A DNA stretch of 50,430 nt, taken from Gemmatimonadota bacterium (GTDB lineage: Bacteria; Gemmatimonadota; Gemmatimonadetes; Longimicrobiales; Gaopeijiaceae). Positions 19,503-27,472 of this stretch are shown one piece after another; position 1 is the stretch's first letter; each line of letters begins with the position of its first letter. A model generated the notes under the pieces. The model was not told where the DNA came from. It did no database searches and saw only the letters and a list, made by a program, of their open reading frames with translations. Both the position numbers and the translations under genes were made by a program. The stretch is from contig JADFMD010000013.1 in assembly GCA_022564055.1 (NCBI GenBank), positions 1 to 50,430 of the forward strand. Reading direction: 5' to 3'.

Positions 19503-20415
19503 CGAGCTCGGTTCCGGTCAAACGCCTGAAGATCTCCAGATACCGGTCCGTGGTTTCCCGTACCACCTCGTCGGGTAGATCCGGCGGCGGCGGCGACTTG
19601 TCCCATTCGGTCAGACGGTCCAGAAAATCCCGAACCGGCTGCTTGTCAAGTGACGTTTGGGCTTGGCCGGGCTCGTACAGATCCGCCGGCCAGAAACGGG
19701 AGGAGTCCGGAGTGAGGACTTCATCGATCAACAGGAGCCGGCCGTCGGGGTGGTGCCCGAATTCGAACTTGGTGTCGGCGAGGACGATTCCGTGCTCCTT
19801 CGCGATCGTCGCGCCGTGCTCGTACACGGCGAAGGAGAGTTCCCGCAAACGGTTGGCCTCCTCACTACCCAGGAGGTTCACGACCTCCGAGAAGGGAATA
19901 TTCTCATCGTGGCCGGTCTGTGCTTTGGTCGCGGGCGAAAATATCGGAGTGGCTAACTGCTGACTCTCCACCAGACCCTCGGGAAGGGGTTCCCCCGCCA
20001 AGGTGCCCGAGCTTCGATACTCCTTCCACGCGGATCCCGATATATACCCACGGACCACACACTCGACCAAGACCGGTTCGGTGCGGTGAACGAGCATGCT
20101 CCGGCGGGCCCAGGCCTCTCGGGACTCTCGCAAAGCGGGGACCTGATCCACGATCTCATCGGCGTCACAGCTCAACAGGTGGTGCTCGGTCACTCCGTGA
20201 AGGGAGTCCAGCCACCACGCGGTGAGCTGCGTGAGGACCTCACCTTTGCGGGGAATCGGCTGACGTAGGATCACATCGAACGCGCTCACGCGATCGCTTG
20301 CCACCATCAAGAGCCGGCCGTCTCCGACTTCGTAGATGTCACGCACCTTCCCCCGGTAGATGAGGGGTAAAGGGACCTGCGTGTCCAGCACGGCCGTGGC
20401 ATCAGACTCGGACAT
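19474..20415 (-). CDS. purC: Phosphoribosylaminoimidazole-succinocarboxamide synthase (SAICAR synthetase)
   Basis: ATP-dependent ligase joining CAIR and aspartate (313 aa). The N-terminal YRGKVRDIYEVGDGRLLMVASDR block is the nucleotide site, and later blocks include VVRGYISGSAWKEY and LADTKFEFG. The length is that of the long, yeast Ade1-like type rather than the roughly 240-aa type. The ATG at 20415 is chosen because it begins about 20 residues before the conserved core and overlaps purB by 14 bases. A longer in-frame extension would run deep into purB. Confidence 0.96.
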   Translation of the reverse strand: MSESDATAVLDTQVPLPLIYRGKVRDIYEVGDGRLLMVASDRVSAFDVILRQPIPRKGEVLTQLTAWWLDSLHGVTEHHLLSCDADEIVDQVPALRESREAWARRSMLVHRTEPVLVECVVRGYISGSAWKEYRSSGTLAGEPLPEGLVESQQLATPIFSPATKAQTGHDENIPFSEVVNLLGSEEANRLRELSFAVYEHGATIAKEHGIVLADTKFEFGHHPDGRLLLIDEVLTPDSSRFWPADLYEPGQAQTSLDKQPVRDFLDRLTEWDKSPPPPDLPDEVVRETTDRYLEIFRRLTGTELDDFQPPRFG

Positions 20416-21838
20416 CGGGTTCTCCAAGACGTTGGTCGGCACCGTCCTCGAGGCGGGCCAAGGTCGGCTGTACCCATTCAGCCAGGAAGCGATCCACCTG
20501 CTGGGGAGCCCGTCCGATGAATCGCGTGGCATCGCAAAGCTCACGCAATTGCTCCAAATCCATATCGAAGATGTCATCGTCCGCGATTCGCTCCAACAGG
20601 TCGGCTGGGACACCCTCGTTTTTCATTCGGTCTGCTGCCGCCAGCGAATGCCGCCGTATCCGTTCATGAAGCTTCTGGCGGTCCCCTCCGGCGGACGAAG
20701 CCTGCATGAGGATCGTCTCCGTAGCCATGAACGGAAGGTACTCCTCCAGGTTTTTCCGGATCATTTGAGGGTTCACGACGAGCCCCGAAGATACGTTTTC
20801 CAAAAGGACCAGAATCCCATCCAGCGCGAGGAAGGCGTCCGGGATCGACAGTCTCCGGTTGGCCGAGTCATCCAGCGTGCGCTCGAGCCACTGCGTGGCG
20901 GCTGTAAAAAGAGGGTCCTGAGCTAGAACGATCACATGGCGCGCAAGGGCACAGATGCGCTCCGCTCGCATGGGGTTCCTCTTATAAGGCATGGCCGATG
21001 AGCCGATCTGCTCCTCTTCGAACGGCTCCTCGACTTCTCTCAGGTGAGAGAGAAGTCGAAGGTCATGGCCCATTTTCGACGCGGATGAAGCCACGTTCGC
21101 GAGCGTCCCGAGGATCTGGGCGTCTACTTTTCTGGGGTAGGTCTGACCTGTAACGCCGTATCCCTCGCTGAATCCCATACGTTTGGCCACGGCCTCGTTC
21201 AGCGCATCGACCTTTTCGTGATCCCCCTCGAACAGCTCGAGGAACGAGGCCTGGGTGCCGGTCGTGCCCTGGACACCCCTGAACCGGAGTGTTTTCAGTC
21301 GAAACTCGAGCTCTTCCATGTCGAGAAGGAGGTCCTGCAACCAGAGGGTAGCCCGCTTACCAACGGTCGTGGGTTGGGCGGGCTGAAAGTGGGTGAAACC
21401 GAGGGTAGGGAGGTTCCGATGTTCGGCGGCGAATTTCGCCAGGTGCACGATGCATCGGACCATTCGGTCCCGAATGAGCGTGAGCGCCTCGCGATGGAGG
21501 ATCAGATCCGCGTTGTCCCCGACGAACGCGCTCGTGGCGCCAAGATGGATGATGCCGCTGGCGGCGGGCGCCACGTCTCCAAAGAGGTGTACATGGGCCA
21601 TCACGTCATGGCGGAAGCGCTTTTCGTATTCTGCCGCCTTCGAGAGGTCGATGTCGTCGAGGCCGCTTCGCATTTCGTCGAGCGCCTCTTGGGGAATAGA
21701 AAGCCCCAACTCGTGTTGGGCGGCGGCGAGGGCCAGCCACAAACGCCTCCATATCCTGTACCGGTGCACCGGCGCGAAGATCGCCTGCATCTCCGCGGAG
21801 GCGTATCGCTCTCCTAGGGGATGGCTGTAGCGGTCCAT
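20402..21838 (-). CDS. purB: Adenylosuccinate lyase (animal ADSL-like subtype)
   Basis: Cleaves SAICAR and adenylosuccinate in the purine pathway (478 aa). The fumarase-superfamily signature GSSAMPYKRNPMR lies near residue 300, and THFQPAQ holds the catalytic histidine region. Blocks such as RYASAEM, FRGVQGTTGTQASFLELFEGD and ERTLDDSANRR match, from memory, human ADSL more closely than Bacillus or E. coli PurB, and the length is also closer to ADSL. The ATG at 21838 (MDRYSHPLGERY) is preferred to one at 21883 because it gives the conserved start and lies seven bases after the upstream protease gene. Confidence 0.95.
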   Translation of the reverse strand: MDRYSHPLGERYASAEMQAIFAPVHRYRIWRRLWLALAAAQHELGLSIPQEALDEMRSGLDDIDLSKAAEYEKRFRHDVMAHVHLFGDVAPAASGIIHLGATSAFVGDNADLILHREALTLIRDRMVRCIVHLAKFAAEHRNLPTLGFTHFQPAQPTTVGKRATLWLQDLLLDMEELEFRLKTLRFRGVQGTTGTQASFLELFEGDHEKVDALNEAVAKRMGFSEGYGVTGQTYPRKVDAQILGTLANVASSASKMGHDLRLLSHLREVEEPFEEEQIGSSAMPYKRNPMRAERICALARHVIVLAQDPLFTAATQWLERTLDDSANRRLSIPDAFLALDGILVLLENVSSGLVVNPQMIRKNLEEYLPFMATETILMQASSAGGDRQKLHERIRRHSLAAADRMKNEGVPADLLERIADDDIFDMDLEQLRELCDATRFIGRAPQQVDRFLAEWVQPTLARLEDGADQRLGEPDVRV

Positions 21839-21845
21839 GCCGTTC

Positions 21846-23330
21846 TCAGCCACCGGTCCCCCTGAAGAGGAGGCGCCGCACAATCACCTCGCCGTTTCGT
21901 TCGAGATAGATGGCCACGGAACCAGAGGCGCGGCGGAGGACCGCCGCCGCCTGCTCCGCAGACTCTACGCGCCTTCGGTTGATCTGAAGGATCACGTCCC
22001 CCGCACGGAGGCCGGTACGGGTCTCCAGGTCGCGCTCGATTTTCAGGATAAGGGCTCCCGTCTCATAACTGAGGGTTCGTTCCGCACGGATCTCCGGAGT
22101 GACGGTGATCAACTCCATCTGCTCGAGTGCGGTGACCCGGTCCGCCGAGACCGATGGGAGCGCTTCTGATATGAGCGTCACCGGATCTTCCCGTCCCTCG
22201 ATCACCAGCGATACCGACTCGCCCTCCTCGAGGTCGAGCATCAACGATTCGAAATCGAGCAGGGTCCGCAACGCTCGTCCGTTGGCGGTGACTATCCGGG
22301 CGCCTAGCGAAATTTCCGAGCGGGCCGCAGGCGAAGACGGGGATATGCTTGTGACGGCGACGCCATGTGTCCTGCCCCAAATGTCATGCTCGCTGGCATC
22401 CACCTCGAAGCCGAGCCAGGCCCGCTTCACCTCTCCCGAGGTCATGAGGTCGTTGGCGACCCGGATGGCCCTGTCGATCGGTATCGCGAAGCCCAGCCCT
22501 TCGCTCCCGCCGCTACGGGAGAAGATAGAACTGTTCACACCGATGACCTCCCCGAGAGAGTTCACCAGGGGGCCGCCCGAGTTGCCAGGGTTGATGGACG
22601 CGTCGGTCTGGATCATCCCCAAGTAAACGACCCGGTCCTCGTCGTCGGGGATGATGTGGCGCCCGGTTCCGCTGATCACTCCCGCGGTCACCGAGGGCTC
22701 CGAATTGGAGAACAGGTTGCCGAAGGGATTACCGATAGCCAACGACCACTCTCCGATGAGTAGCCCCTCTGAGGTGCCCACGGGTGCCACAGGCAGGTCC
22801 GTGCCTTGGATCTTGAGGACTGCAACGTCGGTGAGTTGGTCCGCCCCGAGCAACTCGGCTTCGAAGTCCCGGCCGTCGGGGAGCGTCACCATAATGCGCT
22901 CGGCGTCCCGAACCACGTGATCGTTCGTGAGGATCACCCCGTCGGCGCTGATGAGGAATCCGGACCCCAAACCCCGACTGCGTCGAGTGCGAGGCATCGG
23001 AAAGGGGTCGAAAAAGGACGCCCTCGTTTGCACCTGCTCCGTGCGAATCACGTTGACGCTCACGACCGCCGGGGCCACGCGGGCGGCCGCCTCCACGATC
23101 GCGTTATTTCTGGAACCGGAGACTGGGTCCGATCGGGCCTGACCCCGAGGCGGTGTGGTCTGCCCCAAAGCTCCGGCACTCGGCTGGGAAATCAGGGGAG
23201 CCGCGACCGTCTCGTAAGCAGCCTCGGAGTCGGGCGCGCCGTCCACGCGCCCGCCTCCCTCGCAGCCCCCGAGCGGAACCGCTACGACTACCGCCCAAAG
23301 CAGCGTCGGCCTGAACTTGCGGGGACTCAG
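21846..23330 (-). CDS. Trypsin-like serine protease with two PDZ domains (Deg/HtrA family), predicted lipoprotein, CTG start
   Basis: Envelope quality-control protease of the HtrA type (494 aa from the CTG). A lipoprotein-like signal ends in PLGGC (Cys23). The protease domain has His138 (NDHVV), Asp168 (TDVAV) and Ser251 (INPGNSGGP). PDZ1 spans about 303-390 and PDZ2 about 415-492. No ATG, GTG or TTG lies between the end of the upstream gene's codons and the signal peptide. The CTG at 23330-23328 does give the whole signal sequence. It sits in CTGA with the upstream stop and has GGGAGGGA just before it. The first in-frame GTG downstream would remove the signal peptide. Confidence 0.9.
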   Translation of the reverse strand: MSPRKFRPTLLWAVVVAVPLGGCEGGGRVDGAPDSEAAYETVAAPLISQPSAGALGQTTPPRGQARSDPVSGSRNNAIVEAAARVAPAVVSVNVIRTEQVQTRASFFDPFPMPRTRRSRGLGSGFLISADGVILTNDHVVRDAERIMVTLPDGRDFEAELLGADQLTDVAVLKIQGTDLPVAPVGTSEGLLIGEWSLAIGNPFGNLFSNSEPSVTAGVISGTGRHIIPDDEDRVVYLGMIQTDASINPGNSGGPLVNSLGEVIGVNSSIFSRSGGSEGLGFAIPIDRAIRVANDLMTSGEVKRAWLGFEVDASEHDIWGRTHGVAVTSISPSSPAARSEISLGARIVTANGRALRTLLDFESLMLDLEEGESVSLVIEGREDPVTLISEALPSVSADRVTALEQMELITVTPEIRAERTLSYETGALILKIERDLETRTGLRAGDVILQINRRRVESAEQAAAVLRRASGSVAIYLERNGEVIVRRLLFRGTGG

Positions 23331-23983
23331 AGATCCCTCCCGAGGGATTTCCAGTCCGCCATGAATCCGTCGAGGCCCCTGTCCGTCAAGGGATGCTTCA
23401 ACAACTGATACAGCACCTTGGGAGGCAACGTGGCGCAGTCGGCTCCAATCAAGAGGGCCTGAACCATGTGTTGAGGGTGCCGAATGGAGGCCGCCAATAT
23501 CTCGGTCTCGATGTCGTAGTTGTCGTAGATCACGCGGATCTGGCTGACCAACTCCATTCCGTCCCCCGCAATATCGTCGATCCGACCGATGAACGGGGAG
23601 ATGTACGCGGCCCCCGCCTTCGCAGCGAGGTGAGCCTGGGTCGGGGAAAAACAGAGCGTCACATTCACGCGAGTGCCTTCGTTCGTGAGTGTGCGGCAGG
23701 CGCGGAGCCCAGCCTCGGTGAGCGGGCACTTGATCACGATGTTTTCGTGGATCTTTGCGAGACGTCGGCCCTGCTCGATCATGCCCTCGGCGTCCAAGAC
23801 AACCACCTCAGCGCTGACGGGTCCGTCTACGGCCTCGCAAATGTCGAGAAACAGCTCCGCTGGATCACGCTCTGCCCCAACTTTGGCCATGAGGGTCGGG
23901 TTCGTGGTCACGCCATCGATCAGGCCCGCCTCGGCGGCGCGGCGGATCTCTTCGAGGTCCGCCGTATCGAGAAAGATTTTCAT
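23327..23983 (-). CDS. Transaldolase, FSA/TalC-like subfamily
   Basis: Small class I aldolase-fold enzyme (218 aa). Its Schiff-base lysine is Lys85 in NIVIKCPLT, and the N-terminal MKIFLDTADLEEIRRA and DGVTTNPTLMAK are the family signature. It is either a transaldolase of the pentose phosphate pathway or a fructose-6-phosphate aldolase. The sequence alone does not decide, although most long-annotated bacterial relatives of this size act as transaldolases. The ATG overlaps the truA stop (ATGA), and its stop overlaps the CTG start of the protease gene. Confidence 0.92.
   Translation of the reverse strand: MKIFLDTADLEEIRRAAEAGLIDGVTTNPTLMAKVGAERDPAELFLDICEAVDGPVSAEVVVLDAEGMIEQGRRLAKIHENIVIKCPLTEAGLRACRTLTNEGTRVNVTLCFSPTQAHLAAKAGAAYISPFIGRIDDIAGDGMELVSQIRVIYDNYDIETEILAASIRHPQHMVQALLIGADCATLPPKVLYQLLKHPLTDRGLDGFMADWKSLGRDL
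23334..23341 (-). promoter_or_regulatory. Ribosome-binding site supporting a CTG start
   Basis: Read on the minus strand, GGGAGGGA is followed by TCT and then CTGA, with about five bases between GGAGG and the CTG. It lies inside the last codons of the transaldolase gene. It is one of the stronger Shine-Dalgarno sequences seen in this window and supports initiation at the CTG of 23330-23328. Confidence 0.55.
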
Positions 23984-24786
23984 TTATTTACGTTTTCCGT
24001 TGCTGACGAGGACGTCCCGGGTGCGGACGGCCGCGCCGGATACGTGACATGATGGAGAAACAGACCGGAAGGGGGTGCCGGCGGAGAGGTCCGGAGGTCG
24101 CCCTCGGGCTCCTCCAGGAGGCTCTGCAGGTCCTCCAAAGGTCGCCTGCCTCGTGCGATCTCCACCATCGTTCCGACCAGATAACGAACCATATGATGGA
24201 GGAAGCGATCGGCGGTGATCCGGAACGTGAGCCCGAGCCCTTCCCAGGGATCCCAACGGGATTCGTGTACCATGCACCTATACCCTCTCTCGGACTGTCC
24301 CGACTTGGCGAACGCCTTGAAGCCATGGCTACCCACGATCGTTTCGGCCGCGCTCCGGAGCAGCATCACATCCACAGGTTTTGCCAACGGCCAGCACCAG
24401 TGGCGGTGGAAGGGCGACTCGACCTCCGCAGAAAGCCCGAGATGATAGAGATACGTCCGTTTTACCGCGTCGTAACGAGGATGGAAATCCGGGGAAGCCG
24501 GCTCCACGCTCTTGACCCAGATGTCGTCGGGCAGAACAGCGGACAAGGCCTTCTCGAGTTTTTCGGGCTGCCACGTATCTGGAAGGGAGGCAACCGCTAC
24601 CTGGCCGGTCGCATGGACCCCGCGATCGGTCCTCCCGGACCCGATTACCGGGCGACGGGTGCTCGTGAGCTGCTCCAGGGCCGCCTCCAACTCCCCTTGG
24701 ACGGTGCGCTCCTCAGGCTGAATTTGCCAGCCGTGGAAGGCGGATCCATCATATTGAAGAATCAGCTTGAGGCGTTTGTCCTTCAC
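23980..24786 (-). CDS. truA: tRNA pseudouridine(38-40) synthase TruA
   Basis: Makes pseudouridine at positions 38-40 in the anticodon stem of many tRNAs. With the GTG at 24786 the protein is 268 aa and opens MKDKRLKLILQYDGSAFHGWQ, the usual TruA N-terminus. GTG at 24795 and TTG at 24819 are alternatives; none has a clear ribosome-binding site. The catalytic aspartate is Asp54 in GRTDRGVHA. FRITADRFLHHMVRYLVGTM is the conserved C-terminal block. It heads the eleven-gene minus-strand run ending in purF, directly downstream of a candidate promoter. Confidence 0.93.
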   Translation of the reverse strand: MKDKRLKLILQYDGSAFHGWQIQPEERTVQGELEAALEQLTSTRRPVIGSGRTDRGVHATGQVAVASLPDTWQPEKLEKALSAVLPDDIWVKSVEPASPDFHPRYDAVKRTYLYHLGLSAEVESPFHRHWCWPLAKPVDVMLLRSAAETIVGSHGFKAFAKSGQSERGYRCMVHESRWDPWEGLGLTFRITADRFLHHMVRYLVGTMVEIARGRRPLEDLQSLLEEPEGDLRTSPPAPPSGLFLHHVTYPARPSAPGTSSSATENVNK

Positions 24787-24801
24787 GGCGTTCACGCCCG
24801 G

Positions 24802-24829
24802 AAGGTAGAAGGGGCGCAAGCGTTGTCAA
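24802..24829 (-). promoter_or_regulatory. Candidate promoter of the truA-pur-psd/pssA operon
   Basis: On the minus strand TTGACA (24829-24824) is followed after 16 bases by TACCTT (24807-24802). The -35 is a perfect consensus and the -10 is weak. The start point would fall near 24795, close to the alternative GTG starts of truA, so the leader would be very short or absent. It overlaps a weaker plus-strand candidate for trpD. Confidence 0.35.
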
Positions 24830-24851
24830 GCGACCGTAAAGTACGCTGAAT
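24823..24851 (+). promoter_or_regulatory. Weak candidate promoter of trpD
   Basis: TTGTCA (24823-24828) and CTGAAT (24846-24851) are spaced 17 bases apart, 22 bases before the trpD ATG. The -10 match is poor. It shares the TTGTCA/TTGACA sequence with the opposing truA candidate, so the two would compete. Confidence 0.25.
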
Positions 24852-24873
24852 CGTCGCCCAAACCCCGTGGTGA

Positions 24874-25938
24874 ATGAGCAAAATTTCTGCTTCTCCGCTG
24901 GAATCTTTCGACCTCCAGACCGTGATCCAGAAGGCCGCTGGAGGTGAAAATCTCACCGGATTCGAGGCCGAGTTCGCGTTTGACGTGTTCATGGAGGGGG
25001 AGGCGTCTTCAGAGCAAATGGCCGCACTCCTCACGGCACTTCGCGCAAAGGGGGTGGCTCCCGTCGAGGTAGCGGGCGGCGTGCGGGCCCTTCGGAAGGC
25101 CATGATTCCGATCGCTGCGGAGTCGCCCCACGAGTTGATCGACACCTGCGGAACAGGCGGTGGGGCCGTGACCACTTTCAACATTTCGACGGCCGCCGCC
25201 CTCGTGGCTCGTGGTGCCGGTGCACGCATCGCGAAACACGGGAACCGCTCGTTCAGCTCGCGAAGCGGAAGCGCCGATGTCCTCGAAGCGTTGCACGTCC
25301 GCATTGAGCTCGGACCCGAGGAAATGGCTCGGGTCCTAGAGAAGGCCGGTATCGTGTTCATGTTCGCGCCGCTGCTCCATCCTGCTATGAGGCATGTGGG
25401 GCCGGTCCGTCGTGAGTTGGGTTTCCCTACGATCATGAACATTCTCGGTCCTCTGACCAACCCCGCAGGCGTACGCCGGCAATTGGTCGGCGTCGCCGAC
25501 GCCGCGCTGGTCCCGCTCGTCATCGAGGCGCTCAAAGAGCTCGGTCATATTCGCGCCCTCGTTGTACACGGCGAGGCAGGGCTGGACGAGTTGAGCCCCA
25601 TGGGTCCGACGGCGGTAGCCGAACTGCATGAGGGCGCCGTGAGTCACAGCACCGTGCGCCCAGGGGACTTCGGTCTTGAGTCCTGTGCGGCCGGGGAGCT
25701 GGTCGGAGGGGGGCCCGAGGACAACGCGGAGATCATCCTCAGGGTGCTCGAAGGTGGTGACCGGGGAGGTGCTCGAACAGCGGTCCTCATGAATGCCGGT
25801 GCCGCACTCTACGTGGCGGACATTTCAGAAACCATCGAAGACGGTGTCACGGCGGCCGCCGCCGCCATCGACGATGGGAGGGCTTTGGAGGCCCTCCAGG
25901 ACCTGCGAGAGGCCACAAACGCTAGTACTTCCGGATGA
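24874..25938 (+). CDS. trpD: Anthranilate phosphoribosyltransferase
   Basis: Second step of tryptophan synthesis from chorismate: transfers phosphoribose to anthranilate (354 aa). Conserved blocks are the PRPP loop DTCGTGGGAVTTFNIST and KHGNRSFSSRSGSADVLEAL. NILGPLTNPAGVRRQLVGV and an N-terminal helical domain are also seen. No glutaminase (TrpG) domain is fused. The gene is not followed by trpC directly: lexA lies on the other strand in between, and the trpD stop overlaps the lexA 3' end by 17 bases. trpE and trpG are not in the window. Confidence 0.97.
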   Translation: MSKISASPLESFDLQTVIQKAAGGENLTGFEAEFAFDVFMEGEASSEQMAALLTALRAKGVAPVEVAGGVRALRKAMIPIAAESPHELIDTCGTGGGAVTTFNISTAAALVARGAGARIAKHGNRSFSSRSGSADVLEALHVRIELGPEEMARVLEKAGIVFMFAPLLHPAMRHVGPVRRELGFPTIMNILGPLTNPAGVRRQLVGVADAALVPLVIEALKELGHIRALVVHGEAGLDELSPMGPTAVAELHEGAVSHSTVRPGDFGLESCAAGELVGGGPEDNAEIILRVLEGGDRGGARTAVLMNAGAALYVADISETIEDGVTAAAAAIDDGRALEALQDLREATNASTSG

Positions 25939-26530
25939 CCCCCACGACCACTCCCTGTATCTGGACGTTGCTCGCGTCCTCGACGATCGGCGCCATGGAG
26001 GGGTTCGCCGGCTGAAGCCGGATCCGGCCGTCTGGTTCCCTGTACATCTTCTTCACGGTCGCCGAATCCCCGCCCACGAGCGCGACAACCATCTGGCCGT
26101 CGTCAGCGGTGTCCTGGGCGCTCACCACGATGTAGTCTCCGTCGCGGATCTGCTCATCGATCATCGACTCACCCTGGACCCGCAGCACGAAGTTCTCCCT
26201 TCCGGACCGTACCATGTCCGGCGGCACGGAGAGCGTCTCCTGTTGCTCGATCGCTTCGATCGGAAGCCCTGCCGCCACCGCGCCGAGGAGCGGGAGTTCG
26301 ACGGCTTTTGCGCCGAAGGCGGCGCCGATCAATTCGATGGACCGGCTCTCGTTGTAGGCCTTCCGGATATAGCCCTTGCGCTCCAAATTGCTCAAGTGCT
26401 CGTGCACGGTCGCCAGGGAGGAGTACCCAAACGCGTCGGCGATCTCTTCGAAGCTCGGGGCATACCCATTTTTTTCGATGAAGCCCTCAATATGGTCGAG
26501 AATCTCTTTCTGTCGCTTCGTCAGGGGCAT
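25922..26530 (-). CDS. lexA: LexA repressor
   Basis: SOS-response repressor and self-cleaving serine protease (202 aa, the same length as the E. coli protein). A winged helix-turn-helix spans about 1-65 (TKRQKEILDHI; SSLATVHEHLSNLERKGYI contains the recognition helix). The cleavage site is Ala87-Gly88 in AVAAGLP, with catalytic Ser122 (GESMID) and Lys160 (ATVKK). The ATG at 26530 has GAGAGG eight bases upstream. Upstream lies a promoter with CCCGAA direct repeats that fits autorepression. It is convergent with trpD and divergent from trpC. Confidence 0.97.
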   Translation of the reverse strand: MPLTKRQKEILDHIEGFIEKNGYAPSFEEIADAFGYSSLATVHEHLSNLERKGYIRKAYNESRSIELIGAAFGAKAVELPLLGAVAAGLPIEAIEQQETLSVPPDMVRSGRENFVLRVQGESMIDEQIRDGDYIVVSAQDTADDGQMVVALVGGDSATVKKMYREPDGRIRLQPANPSMAPIVEDASNVQIQGVVVGVIRKY

Positions 26531-26556
26531 ATCAACGACCTCTCGTATGGTGGAAA

Positions 26557-26599
26557 CCCGAATAGGACCCGAAGGAACAGTACCCGAAGGTTGCCCGAA
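26557..26599. repeat. Four CCCGAA direct repeats: candidate LexA operator
   Basis: CCCGAA (TTCGGG on the lexA strand) occurs at 26557-26562, 26568-26573, 26583-26588 and 26594-26599. These form two pairs, each with an 11-bp period. One pair exactly fills the spacer of the lexA promoter, and the other covers the expected start point. An 11-bp direct-repeat period is also that of the GTTC-N7-GTTC LexA box of alphaproteobacteria. Binding by this LexA is inference. Confidence 0.5.
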
Positions 26600-26605
26600 A
26601 TGCAA
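26577..26605 (-). promoter_or_regulatory. Candidate lexA promoter
   Basis: On the minus strand TTGCAT (26605-26600) is followed, after exactly 17 bases, by TACTGT (26582-26577). The start point would fall near 26570. The spacer consists of two CCCGAA repeats separated by five bases, so repressor binding there would occlude RNA polymerase. Confidence 0.5.
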
Positions 26606-26650
26606 GGCGGTATCGCGCCCGCGTTCGCCGATGGTTGACCGGGTGCCCGG

Positions 26651-27472
26651 ATGAGCCCGCCCAAGGACATCCTCCAACGAATCGTCGAGACCAAGCAGCG
26701 CGAGGTCGAGGTCCTGAAGCGAAGCCTTTCGGGACTCCGTAAACGAGCCGAAGACGCGCCACCGCCCCGAGATTTTATCGGCTCGCTTCGGGGTGGGGAT
26801 TCGGTGGCGGTGATTGCCGAGATCAAACGGCGCTCCCCGGGTGCGGGGGAGATCCGTTCGGATCTCGATCCCCTTCGTCTCGGACCGATGTATGAGTCGG
26901 GAGGGGCGGCTGCACTCAGCGTTCTGACGGATGAAAAATATTTCGGCGGTTCTCTCGAGGACCTGGCCGGAGTGCGCGACCTCGTTGAGATTCCCCTGCT
27001 TCGGAAGGACTTCGTCATCGACGAGTCGCAAGTGTATGAGGCGAGGGGAGCGGGGGCGGATGCGATTCTACTCATCGTCCGCATCCTGGACGACGAGAGG
27101 CTTCGTGCGTTGGGGACGTTGGCCGTGGAGCTCGGGATGTCCGCGCTCGTGGAGGTCCACGACGGGGCGGAATTGGAACGTGGTCTCGCGACGGGGGCTG
27201 GCCTCCTCGGCATCAACAACCGCAACCTCCAGACGTTCGAGACCCGGATCGAGGTTACACGCTCGCTGGCAGCGGGAGTTCCACCCAGTGTGGTGCTGGT
27301 GTCCGAGAGCGGGATTCACACCGCCGCCGATGTCTGCAGCCTCGGAGAGAAGGGGGTGGACGCGGTACTCGTGGGTGAGTCTCTCCTTCGCCAGAAAGAT
27401 CCCGGCGCGGGCGTGGCTGCCTTGGTGGGGCGGGGAAGGGTACCCCGGCAAGCCTCGAATCGAGATGAGTGA
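26651..27472 (+). CDS. trpC: Indole-3-glycerol phosphate synthase
   Basis: TIM-barrel enzyme (273 aa) that closes the indole ring in tryptophan synthesis. Conserved blocks: AEIKRRSPGAGEI with the catalytic lysine, PLLRKDFVIDESQVYEA, LGINNRNLQTFE and VSESGI. It is monofunctional, not fused to TrpF, but overlaps trpF by eight bases. The 12-base near-palindrome CCGGGTGCCCGG ends right at the ATG, so there is no Shine-Dalgarno sequence. It heads the trpC-F-B-HEAT-HD-GYP-trpA run and is divergent from lexA. Confidence 0.97.
   Translation: MSPPKDILQRIVETKQREVEVLKRSLSGLRKRAEDAPPPRDFIGSLRGGDSVAVIAEIKRRSPGAGEIRSDLDPLRLGPMYESGGAAALSVLTDEKYFGGSLEDLAGVRDLVEIPLLRKDFVIDESQVYEARGAGADAILLIVRILDDERLRALGTLAVELGMSALVEVHDGAELERGLATGAGLLGINNRNLQTFETRIEVTRSLAAGVPPSVVLVSESGIHTAADVCSLGEKGVDAVLVGESLLRQKDPGAGVAALVGRGRVPRQASNRDE

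Noticed and set aside
26531-26650. trp leader peptide or T-box before trpC
   Set aside because: No short frame with tandem Trp codons, no terminator/antiterminator pair and no T-box motif could be seen.
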